DNA of 64,000 nt from assembly GCA_030789695.1 (NCBI GenBank), contig CM061142.1, positions 799,791,610-799,855,609 of the forward strand, written 5' to 3'. The stretch is from Scilla litardierei. Lineage: Eukaryota > Streptophyta > Magnoliopsida > Asparagales > Asparagaceae. Made by a program: the position numbers and the translations under genes. Below, piece after piece: positions 11,527-22,660 of this stretch. The stretch's first letter is position 1. Each line of letters opens with the position of its first letter. Under the pieces are notes generated by a model. It made no database searches, was not told where the DNA came from, and was given only the letters and a program-made list of their open reading frames with translations.

Positions 11527-13253
11527 TGTAGCCCTGATAGCTACTGCACAAGTATTAGAGGGGGGTGAATAGTACTTTAAAATAATTAAGAAGATAATTC
11601 CTAATTACCTTGCAAACTCAATCAACAATGCGGAAATGAAAGTGTGACAACAATAAAACGCAATCGCAAACAAACGATATAACGGGTTCGGATCCACCCA
11701 AGTCTCCCCGACTTGTTCCCGGTGATCCTACGTCCCAAACACCCGGATCCCCTCCGGCTACTTGAGTTAGAAACCTCTAACTCAAATTTGCACTATGAAA
11801 TTCTTGTAGAAAACCTCTACAAGATCAAATCATACACAAATGAAAATGTGACTCCCACAAACCGGGATCACACACAACTCTCACAACCGAGAGTAAAACT
11901 TGCAATATCAAAGTAAATGAAATACGAAATGCTTACCAACAAAATCATATGCCTTGAGTAAACTTACGATTTTAGGGCAAAGAGGATTTTGAGGAAGAAG
12001 AAGGCACCAAACCCTAGCTCCAAGAAGTTAAGTTGACCAGCAATGGAAGCCTAGGGAGGAGTTGGTGACCTTGAATCAAGCTCTTGGCTTGAAGGGCTCA
12101 CAATCAATGAATCTCTCTTGAGGAATAAGAGTGAGGGAGAGATTCTTGTGAGAAATGAATGAGCTTTGAATGAGAATTAAATGCTATCTCTTGATATCTA
12201 AACTTCAATAAATATCAGCCTTGAATGCTATGAAACAGCAACTCAAGATTATATAGGATAGAGGAGAGAGAGAGAGAGAAAAATCGTGCATTTAATGCTC
12301 CAACGGATCTATTTCTGAAGCAGTCTAATCGGTCAAAGAAGGATCACTGACCGACTAGTTTCTCAACTAGTCGGTCGGTGATTCAACTTGAACCGACTAA
12401 CTGGAGAACAGCAAAAAGAAAAAGTTCAGACAATAAAGAACTAGTCGGTCTAAGAAGATTTTCCAACCGACTAGTTTGACAACTAGTCGGTCGATGAGTG
12501 TTCTTTGACCGACTAAGAGTTGAAACTTGATAGGCTAAATTCAAGGAGCACTAGTCGGTCTAAGAACAAATTCCAACCGACTAGTTTCTCAACTAGTCGG
12601 TCGACCGTTGTTCTTTGATCGACTAATGATAAACAGTAGCACAGGCTGTGAAACTGAATACACAACTAGTCGGTCTAAGAAGGATTCCAACCCGACTAGT
12701 TTGACAACTAGTCGGTCGGTGAACTTTCTTGGACCGACTAACTGTAAACAGTGAATGAGCTGAATATGAACAAGGCATTCTAGTCGGTTCAAGAAGGATT
12801 GCCGACCGACTAGATTGCCATCTAGTCGGTTGTTTCTTCTTCTTGAACCAACTAAGATGCACAAGAAGCCGCGAAATGAAGCGCGAAGCTTCGGGAAAGT
12901 TTCTATGGGCTTCTAATAAGATCCTAGCTCTAAGATATGAGCGTTATGAAGTTAATCATGTAAGACCTACTCAAGGCTTAACATTCTACGAAAAGAAGCT
13001 AGAAGACTATAAATAAAACTTGACGAACCGTCTTTAAAATCTTCAATCCGAATCTCTTGACTTCAATAATGGTCCTTGAGCTTCAACGAAGCTTCAAGCA
13101 CACGATCACACGCTTTGAGAAGTCTTGAGACGTCGCTTTTGATGTTCATAGAATTTTGGCGACGATCTCCATAACTGCGCTAACAAAGAGTTAGTTCACG
13201 ATATTTATGCTTGTTCATCATCAAAACCAAATCCGGGGAATCAATACTCAACA
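11527..13253 (-). repeat. 3' LTR of element D
   Basis: It matches 22661-24381, with start TGTAGCCCTG against TGTAATGCCCTG in the other LTR and end AATACTCAACA. A PPT (TTCTCCCCCTTTTT on plus) follows at 13254. Confidence 0.93.
12324..12856. repeat. 112-bp tandem palindromic array in D's left LTR
   Basis: Five units begin near 12324, 12441, 12549, 12664 and 12779. They are built from alternating ACTAGTCGGTC and its reverse complement, as in element C. Some units are degenerate (for example CCAACCGACTAG). The matching array in the right LTR lies at about 23453-23987. Confidence 0.88.
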
Positions 13254-13917
13254 TTCTCCCCCTTTTTGGTGATGACAAACCAACATAAATAATAATCAGT
13301 AATAATGATTCAAAAGAAATTTACTTACTCCCCCTGCATTGATGACACGTTAATTCCATATTAAATAATAATCATAAGCATCAAGCAGACGAGGAATGTA
13401 TAAAATGTGAATCCAATTATCGAAATTTAGGATCTAAATCAATTTCTATATCTTAACTCCCACTGAATCTTACATATCAAATTAGATTCACGGTAAATTG
13501 CTTTAAAATATCATTTAGCACATCGTCATTATTAATTCTCTCCCCCTTTGGCATTAGCAAAAAGAGTGGGAGTAGATCAACGACAACAACAATGGCTACA
13601 ATTAAAAGCACGGGAGTCGAAGAATACGACCACGGTCCAAATGACACCAAAGTAAAATACGAAGTAAATCAAAGCGTGCCAACGAGACCATAGTCGATAA
13701 TCGAAAAATAAAATCATCAAAACTCAAATTAATTTCACGTATTGAGTTATGGAACATACTCTCCAATATCAACATTCTTGATGAATTTAGTGCATGGAAA
13801 ACAATTCTATGTTTTCATAGAAATAATTTCTATTAAATCAAATTTAATCGTCGAGCGACGAAGTCAACATCAGAGACAAAAAGAATATAATGCGCACAAT
13901 GAAGTAAATGTCAACAC

Positions 13918-13966
<49 letters not shown>

Positions 13967-14194
13967 ATGGTACAACAAAATGTATACATCCGCCAACATA
14001 CATAAAAACGATCGAAAGATCGGTGCACACATACAACATATGTCTCACAGACATCAAAATGAACATACATCAAAAAGTGTATCATCAGAACATCCAAAAA
14101 TATCAAAAATCCATAACCACCAACTATCCTACCCCACTCTCTCACAACAAAGTATATCATCCAATGTGCACAGGGAGAGTCCTCCAACGCAAGC
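13254..14194 (-). other. 3' non-coding region of element D with polypurine tracts and a TA microsatellite
   Basis: Repeated CTCCCCCT-like tracts (13254-13266, about 13328 and about 13539) serve as PPTs in the minus orientation. A run of about 21 TA dinucleotides lies at 13921-13963. The small ORFs crossing it are microsatellite artefacts. The region aligns with 4900-5520 of element C. Confidence 0.75.
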
Positions 14195-15712
14195 TCAGGA
14201 GGCAGAGGGAGGATCAGCAGCAGCAACAGGCTCTGCAGAAGGGGTGGTGGTCACTGGGTCGGCTTGAGTGTCCACATACGGGAGAGTCGCAACAGGAGTG
14301 GTCTCGGGAGCACCAGCAGGAGTATCCACCGAAGGAATGGTGGCAGCAGGCGTGCTCTCGGGAGCACCGGCAGACGTAGCAGCAGATCCAACAAGCTCCT
14401 GGAGCTCAGCCTCATCCATTTCCTCATCATCAGAAACAGACGGAGGAACCTCAATGCCCAAGTGAGAGCAGATGCGAGCTAGCATCTCCACAGAACGAGA
14501 AACACGAGACTCCACACGTCTCAGAGAGATGGCAAACTCAGCGAGAGTAGGAGCAGGAGGAGGAGCAACAGAAGCAGAGGGGGTAGTCCTCTGAACGTGA
14601 CGAAGCACCGCAAGAGACTTCTTGACGGCCGTCGCATTCAGGGGAGGACCCAGAGGACGGTCATCATCGTGAGGGAGAGGGACGCCAAAACGACGGAAAA
14701 CAAGGGTCAGTAGACAAGGATATGGGATGTGAGCAGATTTGGTGGACTTTCGGATACATTCGAAAGAGTCCATCTTATCAAGGATGATACGAGCCCAATT
14801 GATCTCGCTTCCCATGAAGAGAGCGTAGATCAGCTTGAGGAACGGCTGGGAGGGCAAGCTAGAGGAGCCGTACTTCGGAAGGAGGCACGACTTTAGGATA
14901 AGATTTAAGACCCAAGCATTCGGCTTAAACGATTTTGAAGGAACGCCAATCATGGTGGGAGTGATGACATGAAACATCTCAGATAGCATGGTCTGGTCAA
15001 GATCATGGATATTATCCACGGAGATATCAGTAGGAAGAAGGCCAGAAGATGAGACACCTATCAAATCCCCTAAGATCTCTACCGTGAGGACAATAGGTGT
15101 CCCCAAGACAGTGGTCTCAATGGAATGGGTGTCGTCATACTGACCCCGAACACGATTCACATAGAATAATTTGACAAGACGGGGGTACGGGTGAGGGTTC
15201 GCCTTTGGGTCATGGCAAAGATAGTCAAGTAGGCCGCTGTAGGAAAGAAGATCGGCGAGATGTGGAAAATCGGAGAACTGAACGAAGTGCTCCAATATCA
15301 ATGGACAGTGCTCGATACGATTGTATGCCGCGAGACACAACAGGTCATTGCGACATAACGATATATCGACACCACCCACTGGCATGGGAGCCTTCCCCTT
15401 AGACGGACGAGTGCTAGATCGAGGAGGAGGAGTAGGAGCCCTATCGGTAGGCTCAGACTCAGGGATATACTCGGCGTCAGAGTCAGAATCACCGGGAGGA
15501 GTGGGAGCTCGAAACTTCTTAGGCTGGGGCTTGGGTTGAGATGTGGCTCTAGGCTTCGCAGTCGCCGTCCTCTTCTTCTTAAGAGGAGGCGAAGAGGAAG
15601 ATGGATGAGTCGATTTGGCTCGGTGTTTGGGTTGAGGGGGGTCCGTAGAAGGCGACTCGACGGTCAAGGGAGACGGACGTGAGGGATCGATGGGGATATG
15701 TGTCTTCGCCAT
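14195..15712 (-). CDS. Extra ORF downstream of pol in element D (putative plant transposon protein, Transposase_32-like)
   Basis: An uninterrupted 505-codon frame in the same direction as pol, starting at ATG 15712. Residues 1-120 are Pro/Ser/Thr-rich with basic patches (LKKKR near 45-50), likely disordered with a possible nuclear signal. Residues about 125-390 form a folded region containing NPHPYPRLVKLFYVNRV, TPIVLTVEILGDLIGV and WARIILDKM. This pattern is typical of proteins annotated as putative plant transposon protein (PF20167 type). The tail is Ala/Pro/Thr-rich with an acidic DDEEMDEAELQEL stretch near 430. No signal peptide or membrane helix is evident, so it is not a classical envelope protein. 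Function is unknown. It has stayed open while D's gag has decayed. Its upstream region carries an LTR-like palindromic module. Confidence 0.75.
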   Translation of the reverse strand: MAKTHIPIDPSRPSPLTVESPSTDPPQPKHRAKSTHPSSSSPPLKKKRTATAKPRATSQPKPQPKKFRAPTPPGDSDSDAEYIPESEPTDRAPTPPPRSSTRPSKGKAPMPVGGVDISLCRNDLLCLAAYNRIEHCPLILEHFVQFSDFPHLADLLSYSGLLDYLCHDPKANPHPYPRLVKLFYVNRVRGQYDDTHSIETTVLGTPIVLTVEILGDLIGVSSSGLLPTDISVDNIHDLDQTMLSEMFHVITPTMIGVPSKSFKPNAWVLNLILKSCLLPKYGSSSLPSQPFLKLIYALFMGSEINWARIILDKMDSFECIRKSTKSAHIPYPCLLTLVFRRFGVPLPHDDDRPLGPPLNATAVKKSLAVLRHVQRTTPSASVAPPPAPTLAEFAISLRRVESRVSRSVEMLARICSHLGIEVPPSVSDDEEMDEAELQELVGSAATSAGAPESTPAATIPSVDTPAGAPETTPVATLPYVDTQADPVTTTPSAEPVAAADPPSAS

Positions 15713-16476
15713 GATCGAGACGAGACAACGCTCAATCGAACTAGAAATCGAAAGCTAGGTCGAAGAATAACCCTAGAACAAACCCTAAAAACGAACGGAA
15801 ATCGACGAAGAAAGAACCTTAAGAGCTGAGAGGAGATAGAGCTTTACCCTAGGAAGGAGGATGGAGGGAGATCGACGGCCGGAGATGGCCGGAAAACACG
15901 GTAAACGGTGGAGGAGAGTGAGGGAGACGAAGGGTTTTGGGCTGAGAGTTTTTCGCACCGATTAGAATGGATTCTAATCGGTGTGGGGGTTAAGAAATCG
16001 ACTGGGAGACCAAAAGACGCAACAGCCCCTGATGCATTTAGTCGGTCACAGTTCAAGTGCTGACCGACTAGATTGCAATTTAGTCGGTCGGCCAATGAAC
16101 ATGAACCGATTAAGTGCAAACAGTAACTGAAGCCAAAATTAGGGCATGAGTTAGTCGGTCTGAGTTCATTCACTGACCGACTAGAACTGAATCTAGTCGG
16201 TCGGCCAATGAACATGAACCGACTAAGAGAGTCCAAAAATTTGAAATGTCGAAATTTTGAGTTCTCTCCTACGCGCACTTGGACGAAACATCGAAATACT
16301 CTCACACATCATGATACTACCCCATAAAACATCGAAAATCTTAAATACGACGTTCATGAATAATTCGAGCATAAATTCCGAAAATTCAACCAAAAAATCC
16401 AGAAAATCTCAACTAATCTAGCATGAGCATATATAAAGAAAATTATTAGCATGCAAGATTATTGAAAATATGAATC
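15713..16476 (-). promoter_or_regulatory. LTR-like palindromic module upstream of the extra ORF in element D
   Basis: Two units of the 112-bp palindromic repeat known from the LTRs lie at about 16036-16228 (TTAGTCGGTC at 16038 and 16150, with reverse complements between). Closer to the ORF a perfect 13-bp inverted repeat with a 2-bp spacer spans 15956-15983 (CACCGATTAGAAT and its complement). The module lies about 320-520 bp upstream of the ATG at 15712. In the LTR the same array lies upstream of gag, so it may act as a promoter or enhancer for the ORF. That role is inference. Confidence 0.55.
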
Positions 16477-19400
16477 CTAAATCTCGGATTCACCCATAAT
16501 CCCCAATTCTCGACGTAACCGCACAAAGGAGTCTTCCTTGAGTGGTTTCGTGAAACTATCGGCAATTTGCTTCTGGGTTTCAACGTACACTAAAATGATG
16601 TCCTTTTTAGCAACATGATCTTCTAAGAAATGGTGACATACATCTATGTGTTTAGAACGGGAATGGTGTACCGGATTCTTAGAGAGACATATTGCACTTT
16701 GGTTGTCCACCATGATAGGGCAAGTATCACAGTTTATACCAAAGTCTTTAAGAGTGTGTCTCTTCCAAAGAACCTGAGTACACGCAGCACCGGCGGCAAT
16801 ATATTCCGCCTCGGTGGTTGAAAGTGATACGGAATTCTGCTTCTTGGAAAACCAAGAGACAAGAGAATTTCCTATAAAATGGCAAGTGCCACTAGTACTT
16901 TTCCTGTCAGATTTGCATCCAGCATAATCTGCGTCACTATATGAGATTAACTCATATGTGCTAGACTTTGGATAATATAATCCATAGTCGAGTGTGTAAC
17001 TTAAATAACGGAAAATACGTTTTACCGCTACTAAGTGAGATTCCTTAGGTTGAGATTGATAGCGAGCACATACACATACGACAAACATAATATCGGGCCG
17101 ACTGGCAGTAAGATATAGTAAACTACCTATCATACTTCGATATAGACGAATGTCTACATCTTTGCCGGCCAAATCTTTATCAAGATGTGTAGTAGTGCTC
17201 ATTGGAGTCTTCTTGCCTGAGGCATTCTCTATTCCAAATAGCTTGAGCAACTCCACCGTGTACTTGGTTTGGTGGATGAAGATTGCATCGTTCATTTGGT
17301 GAATTTGGAGACCTAAGAAATATTTGAGCTCACACATGTGGCTCATCTCAAATTGGTCCTTCATAACATTAGAAAACTCTTCGTAAAGAGTGAAGTTAGT
17401 AGCACCGAAAATGATATCATCAACGTAAATTTGAACTAAAATAATATCATTATTCGAATACTTAACAAATAAAGTAGAATCAACTTCACCCATTTTAAAA
17501 CCCAAATCCAAAAGAAAGTTCTTTAGGCGGTCATACCAAGCTCGAGGAGCTTGTCTCAAACCATAAAGTGCTTTCTTAAGTTTGAAAACGTGATTTGGAA
17601 AATTTTCATTTATAAAACCCGGAGGTTGAGAAATATAAACTTCCTCAACAACATCTCCATTTAAAAACACACTTTTTACATCCATTTGAAAGAGTTTAAA
17701 ATCTTTATGGCATGCAAAAGATAACAATAACCTAATAGATTCTAATCTAGCTACCGGAGCAAAGGATTCTTTGAAATCTATACCTTCCTCTTGCCGGTAG
17801 CCTTGAGCTACTAACCGAGCTTTGTTCCGGACGACGATTTGGTTTTCGTCGGTCTTGTTCTTGAAAATCCACTCCGTTCCTATAACGGTGTGATTCTTCG
17901 AAGGCAATGGAACAAGCTCCCAAACCTCATTCCTCTCAAATTGAATGAGTTCCTCCTCCATGGCTAAGATCCAAGCACTATCTTCACATGCTTCGTTAAT
18001 ATTCTTTGGCTCTATTGAGGAGGCAAAGGCACAATGAGCGAAGTAGTTGACTTGAGATCTCGTCTTGACACTATCAAGTATGTTGCCAATGACTTGCTCA
18101 TGGGGATGGTCACGAACTATATGAAGCCGTTTAGGAACTCCCTGATCACTAGGAACATTCTCAAAAGATTCATCAGTAGGGTTAGTATCAATAGAATCAA
18201 TAGACTTAGAATTACCAATAGAATCACATAAGACATCCATGGAGTCATCATCATTAGTAATTCTAGTAGGGACAAAACCTTCATTGAATGAAACATGAAG
18301 AGACTTCTCGATCGTTGAGGTTCTTTTGTTGTATATCCGGTAGGCTTTGCTACTGGAGGAATATCCAAAAAATATCCCCTCATCGGATCTTAGATCAAAT
18401 TTGTCCAAACTACCATACGTGTTTTTAATAAAATATTTTGCGCCAAACCCTCGAAAATGTTTAACTTGAGGCAAGCTACCAAACAACAATTCATAACAAG
18501 TTTGTTTGGTGCCGGGCCTCAAAAGTATTCTATTAAACACGTAGCAAGCGGTATGTACCGCTTCCGCCCAAAATTGATGGCCAAGTTGGCTATCATCAAG
18601 CATAGTGCGAGCACATTCCACTAGCGTCCTATTCTTCCTCTCAACAAAACCATTTTGAGGGGGTGCGCGAGGGAAAGAAAAGGTGTGAGTAATACCAACT
18701 TCATCACAAAAATTTGAGAAAGACTCATTCTCAAATTCCCCTCCATGATCACTACGAATAGTGACAATGGTGGTTCCAATGAGATTTTGTACTTTCTTAA
18801 CAAATATTGTGAAGTTTTCAAAAACATCATTTTTATTACTTAAAGAAAATACCCAAGTAAATCTAGAAAAGTCATCAACGATGACAAGTCCATATCGGGC
18901 ATTTCCTAATGAAGCAACTCTAGTTGGCACAAAAAGATCTAGATGTAAAAGCTCTAGAGGCCGCTTAGAAGAAATACTTTTCTTAGGTTTAAATGACGAT
19001 TTAGGAAGCTTGCCTCGTTGACACGAGTCACAAAAGCTTTTCTTTTGAAAGACAAGCTTAGGAAATCCTTTAATAGAATTTAACTTGGAAAGCTTAAAAA
19101 GTGTTCCAAAGTTCACATGACCAAAACGTCGATGCCATAAGTGTTGTTCACTTGTGTTGGCAATGAGACATTGTTCATGTGATTTTGGAAGATCTAATAT
19201 ATAAATATCCTTATGGCGTGTGCCAGAGAATAACACATTATTAGAATCTTTATTCAAAATATGACACATTCCTTTCGCAAAGCTAACTTTGTAACCTTTG
19301 TCACAAAGTTGGCTTATTGAAATAAGATTGTGGTTTAATCCTTTAACAAGGTAAACATCACTTATTAGTGATTTAGAAGGATTACCTACTTTACCAACAC

Positions 19401-19570
19401 CAATGATGATTCCGCTCTCGTTGCCTCCAAAGACGACTCGGTTCCCATTTGCAATGGGCACCACTCCGGAGAGCAATTGAGCATCACCCGTCATGTGTTT
19501 TGAACACCCGCTATCGAGTATCCAATTATTCTTGGAGCTAAATTTGGATATGTTGCTCCGTTTCTTTTTC
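16477..19570 (-). CDS. pol: Pol polyprotein of element D: protease, integrase, reverse transcriptase, RNase H (Ty1/copia)
   Basis: The frame is open from upstream of the first ATG (19494) through 1005 codons to the stop at 16477. Just upstream lies the protease motif [14 protein letters not shown]. Counting from the ATG: the pre-integrase zinc finger (H121/H126, C155/C158); the integrase core with D186, D249 and E285 (D,D-35-E, RSDHGGEF and [10 protein letters not shown]); reverse transcriptase with [11 protein letters not shown] near D605, [17 protein letters not shown] and YVDD at 690-693; and RNase H with D854 (SDADYAGC), E895 (TTEAEY) and D920. It ends near [15 protein letters not shown]. 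Length and all catalytic residues are as expected for a Sirevirus. No stop or frameshift is seen in this part, unlike gag. Expression is by proteolysis of a Gag-Pol precursor in related elements. Confidence 0.9.
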
Positions 19571-19635
19571 TTGAGTACCTCAAGATAAACATATCATTCC
19601 ATGGTACCTACCCAAGGTCATTGGGTCCTAAAAGA

Positions 19636-22633
19636 TTAGACCTTTGGAAGCCAAGTCCAATTGGACTTAGACTTCCCCACATAATCATCATTATGCACGA
19701 CATTCATAAAATAGGAATTCATGTATGCTTGTTTTTCATGCATATTGGTGTTCTTCGGGCCCCAAATAGTGAATATTTTGGGAGCCCTATTCCTATTGGG
19801 AGCATGCATACGTTGTTGATTTCTACGTGATGCATGTCGTGGATATGCGTATGGCACATGATGAAATGGTGGTGACATCATATGAAATGGTGCATGATGG
19901 TAATCATTCATATAATAATGTGGATGAGCATATGCATGTAGGGGTGTGCGGGTCCGGGTACCCTGTTTTTTTGATGTTACCCGGAACCTACCCGGTAAGG
20001 GACCGGTTCCTAAAATTTGGACCCGGAACCTACCCAGTTGGACCCTATACCCGGACCCTACCCGGACCCTATGGTTCCGGGTACCCTGTAAAAAAAATCT
20101 AGTTTGTGATGCATTACGAACAATGATTACCAAATGATCTGTGCATAACAATTACCTCAAATACACATGACTAAAGACCAATCTGGAAGTAAAATATTGT
20201 CTCTAGTCTCTTTCTTCAGTGATAAAGGTATACTGATCAGTAATTTCTACTAGATAAAGCTAGACATATAGAAGAATGATTCACGTTTACCTCTACTGCT
20301 CTTTTGAACACATAAGAGAACACTATGATCTTTGATTCAAATGCATTGTTTGATGAACTTACGCGTTGCTCAGAACTTCAGGATGCAAGTTGTACTCCCT
20401 AATATTATAAGTTCAAATTAGATACATCCAGTGTGGATCACTCTTATATATGTTGATCATTAATATTATAATATATAAAAAATTAAATATATAAAATATC
20501 GGTTCTGGTTCTGGGTACCCGTTCCCTATAAACGGGAACCGGAACCGGACCCGATACCCGTCGGTTCCTAATTTTCCTACCCAGAACCTACCCGGAACCG
20601 ATAACTATCTACCCAGAACCTACCCATTCGGGTAGGTTCCAATCGGGTATCTGGGTACCCTGTACCCATGCACACCCCTATATGCATGTGGGGGGACAAG
20701 TGCGTGAGGGTGTCTCACTTGGTGTGCACGTGCTCGTGGACGTGAAGCATAAAAATCATCATAATTGTGAACCAGTGGAGTAGGATGTGTGTTCCTACGT
20801 GGCATAGTATTGGTGTACATAAATGCATGACCCTTCTTTGGAGGTCCACCCAAAGTGAGTTTCTTTCCAAACGAGGGTGTGTACGATGTGGAAGCACCAT
20901 TGTTAGATGAACTACCAATGGGGTGTTTGCTCCCATTCGTTGAGGCATCGGAAGTTGGCCTAACAAAGGTAGTAGACGATTTGGATGAATTTCCCATCTT
21001 ATACCCCAAGCCAATGTGATGATTGGCCGGAAGTAAGTCATTTAGGATATTATCCAAATGGTCCTTACCTTTATTGAATTTATTAATTCGGCCTAATGTG
21101 CACTCATACTTCTCGGTGAGAGAATGCATAGAAGCATCCAACGTGGACACTTGCGATGTGAGTACACAAACACGAGATTTGAGATTCTCATTCTCAATAC
21201 TCAAAGTTGAGTTTCGAGAAATCAAATCCGTCATCTCGCGTTCATCCGAGTTCTCAATATGAACATGCTCAAGTTGAGATTTGAGATTTACAATCTCATT
21301 TCTCAAGTCTTCAACAACGGTGTCGTTGTTGATGACAATAGGCTTAGGTGAGGTTTTGGAGACTAGCTAGCTCATCTTTAGTCTTAGTATATCTATTAAC
21401 TAATTTAGAATACTTAGACCATATTTGCTCGTTAGCTAATCTAAGGTCATCCATAGTTACATCATCACCTTCATCCTCGCTTTCATCGGAGGAAGACTCT
21501 TGATCATGTTCCTCTCTAGCCATGAAGCACATGTGTGCTTGCTCCACTTGCTCATCATCCGACTCTCCACTTGAGGAGTCAGTGAATGTGCCGACAAGCC
21601 CTTTCTTGTACCCTTTCTTGTACTTCTTTGACTTGTCAAACTTTGGCGCCTTCCATTTCTTCTTTTGTTTGTTTTGGGGACAATCCGCTTTCATGTGTCC
21701 TGGCTTGTTGCATTTAAAACACAAAGGAGCGGAGGCGTTAGAAGAACTAAATTTAGATTTGTTCTTGAAATTACCTTTCCGGAAGAATCGGTTGAACTTC
21801 TTTGCCATGAGGGCAATGGATTCCAAGTCCAACTCTTCTTCCGATTCTTCATCATCGGTAGATGTAGATGGAGCGGCCTTGAACGCAATCGCCTTTTTCT
21901 TTGGCTCGTCTTGCTTCAAGTACGACTTCATCTTGTCTTGCATCTTTATCTTACTATCCTTGCGTACCTCATAAGACATCAAGGTACCCATTAGTTGAAC
22001 GACAGTATATTTATTCATATCGTTACCTTCCTCGATGGCGAAGGTACGCTTTTCCTAACAAGAAGGAAGTCCGTCAATTATCTTTGAGACTTTCTCCTTT
22101 TGGGTGTAGGTCTTTCCAAGAGCCTCCAACTCGTTGGTAATGTCAAAGAAGCGAGCATAGTACTCCTTCATCTTCTCACCCTGTTGCATATGAAATAACT
22201 CGTAATCTTTATTAACAACGGTGAGTTTGGAGTCTCTTACCCTACTCGTTCCTTCATACAAGATGAGGAGTGAGTTCCAGATTTGATATGCACTCTTACA
22301 TGTGTATATCTTATTGAAGTCTTCGGGCTCCAAAGCGCATTGCAAGGCATTCATTGCCTTGGCATTGGTTACCTCCGCGGCGACCTCCGCGGTAGTCCAC
22401 TTCGTGAAATCTTCTTCGGCGGGCTCGACATACTCCGTCATCGTAGCTCTCCATAGTGAGGTGCTCCGGAGGAACGTTTCCATCCTGCATTTCCAGTACC
22501 CATAATTGGTACCGTTGAAGAAGGGAGGCCTAGTCGAGGAGTGTCCTTCCATCACCGAAGAAGCTCCTTCACGGTTCCTGAAGGTGCTGTAGTCTGAAGG
22601 TGGACGAACGGTTTTGTTGTCGTTGGAAGACAT
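19636..22633 (-). pseudogene. Gag polyprotein of element D (UBN2-type), broken
   Basis: The ATG at 22633 begins MSSNDNK. The order is FNGTNYGYWKCRM, gag core, zinc knuckle CFKCNKPGHMKADC (about 21690-21735), acidic Ser-rich segment, coiled coil (about 21050-21300) and a His/Pro/Arg-rich tail ending SNWTWLPKV at 19636. Three lesions are visible: an in-frame TAG at 22055-22057 replacing the Trp of a PSYWEKR-like motif, a one-base insertion in an A-run near 21350, and the MITE at 19939-20680 in the tail. Element C's gag is about equally long and aligns throughout, confirming the frame. Between the tail and protease there is a further frame change near 19590-19640. Confidence 0.82.
19939..20680. 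mobile_element. 742-bp hAT-type MITE inside element D's gag
   Basis: It is flanked by the exact 8-bp TSD TATGCATG (19931-19938 and 20681-20688). Terminal inverted repeats begin TAGGGGTGTGC and end GCACACCCCTA, with imperfect extension into a GGGTACCC-rich zone on both sides. There is no transposase ORF. An 8-bp TSD and TAGGGGTG-type ends place it with hAT non-autonomous elements. The interior is AT-rich between two GC-rich arms made of GGGTACCCGG-like repeats. Confidence 0.93.
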
Positions 22634-22645
22634 AGCTATGAACTT

Positions 22646-22658
22646 GGCTCTGATACCA
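22646..22658 (-). other. Primer-binding site of element D
   Basis: The minus strand reads TGGTATCAGAGCC, matching the 3' end of tRNA-iMet, two bases inside the LTR edge at 22661. Confidence 0.92.
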
Positions 22659-22660
22659 AA

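Noticed and set aside
13742..14226. ORFs with runs of Tyr-Ile
   Set aside because: Translation of the TA microsatellite at 13921-13963 on both strands.
14195..15712. D's extra ORF as a viral envelope gene
   Set aside because: Its position suits an envelope-like ORF, but there is no signal peptide, transmembrane helix or furin-type site. The pattern fits the plant transposon protein family better.
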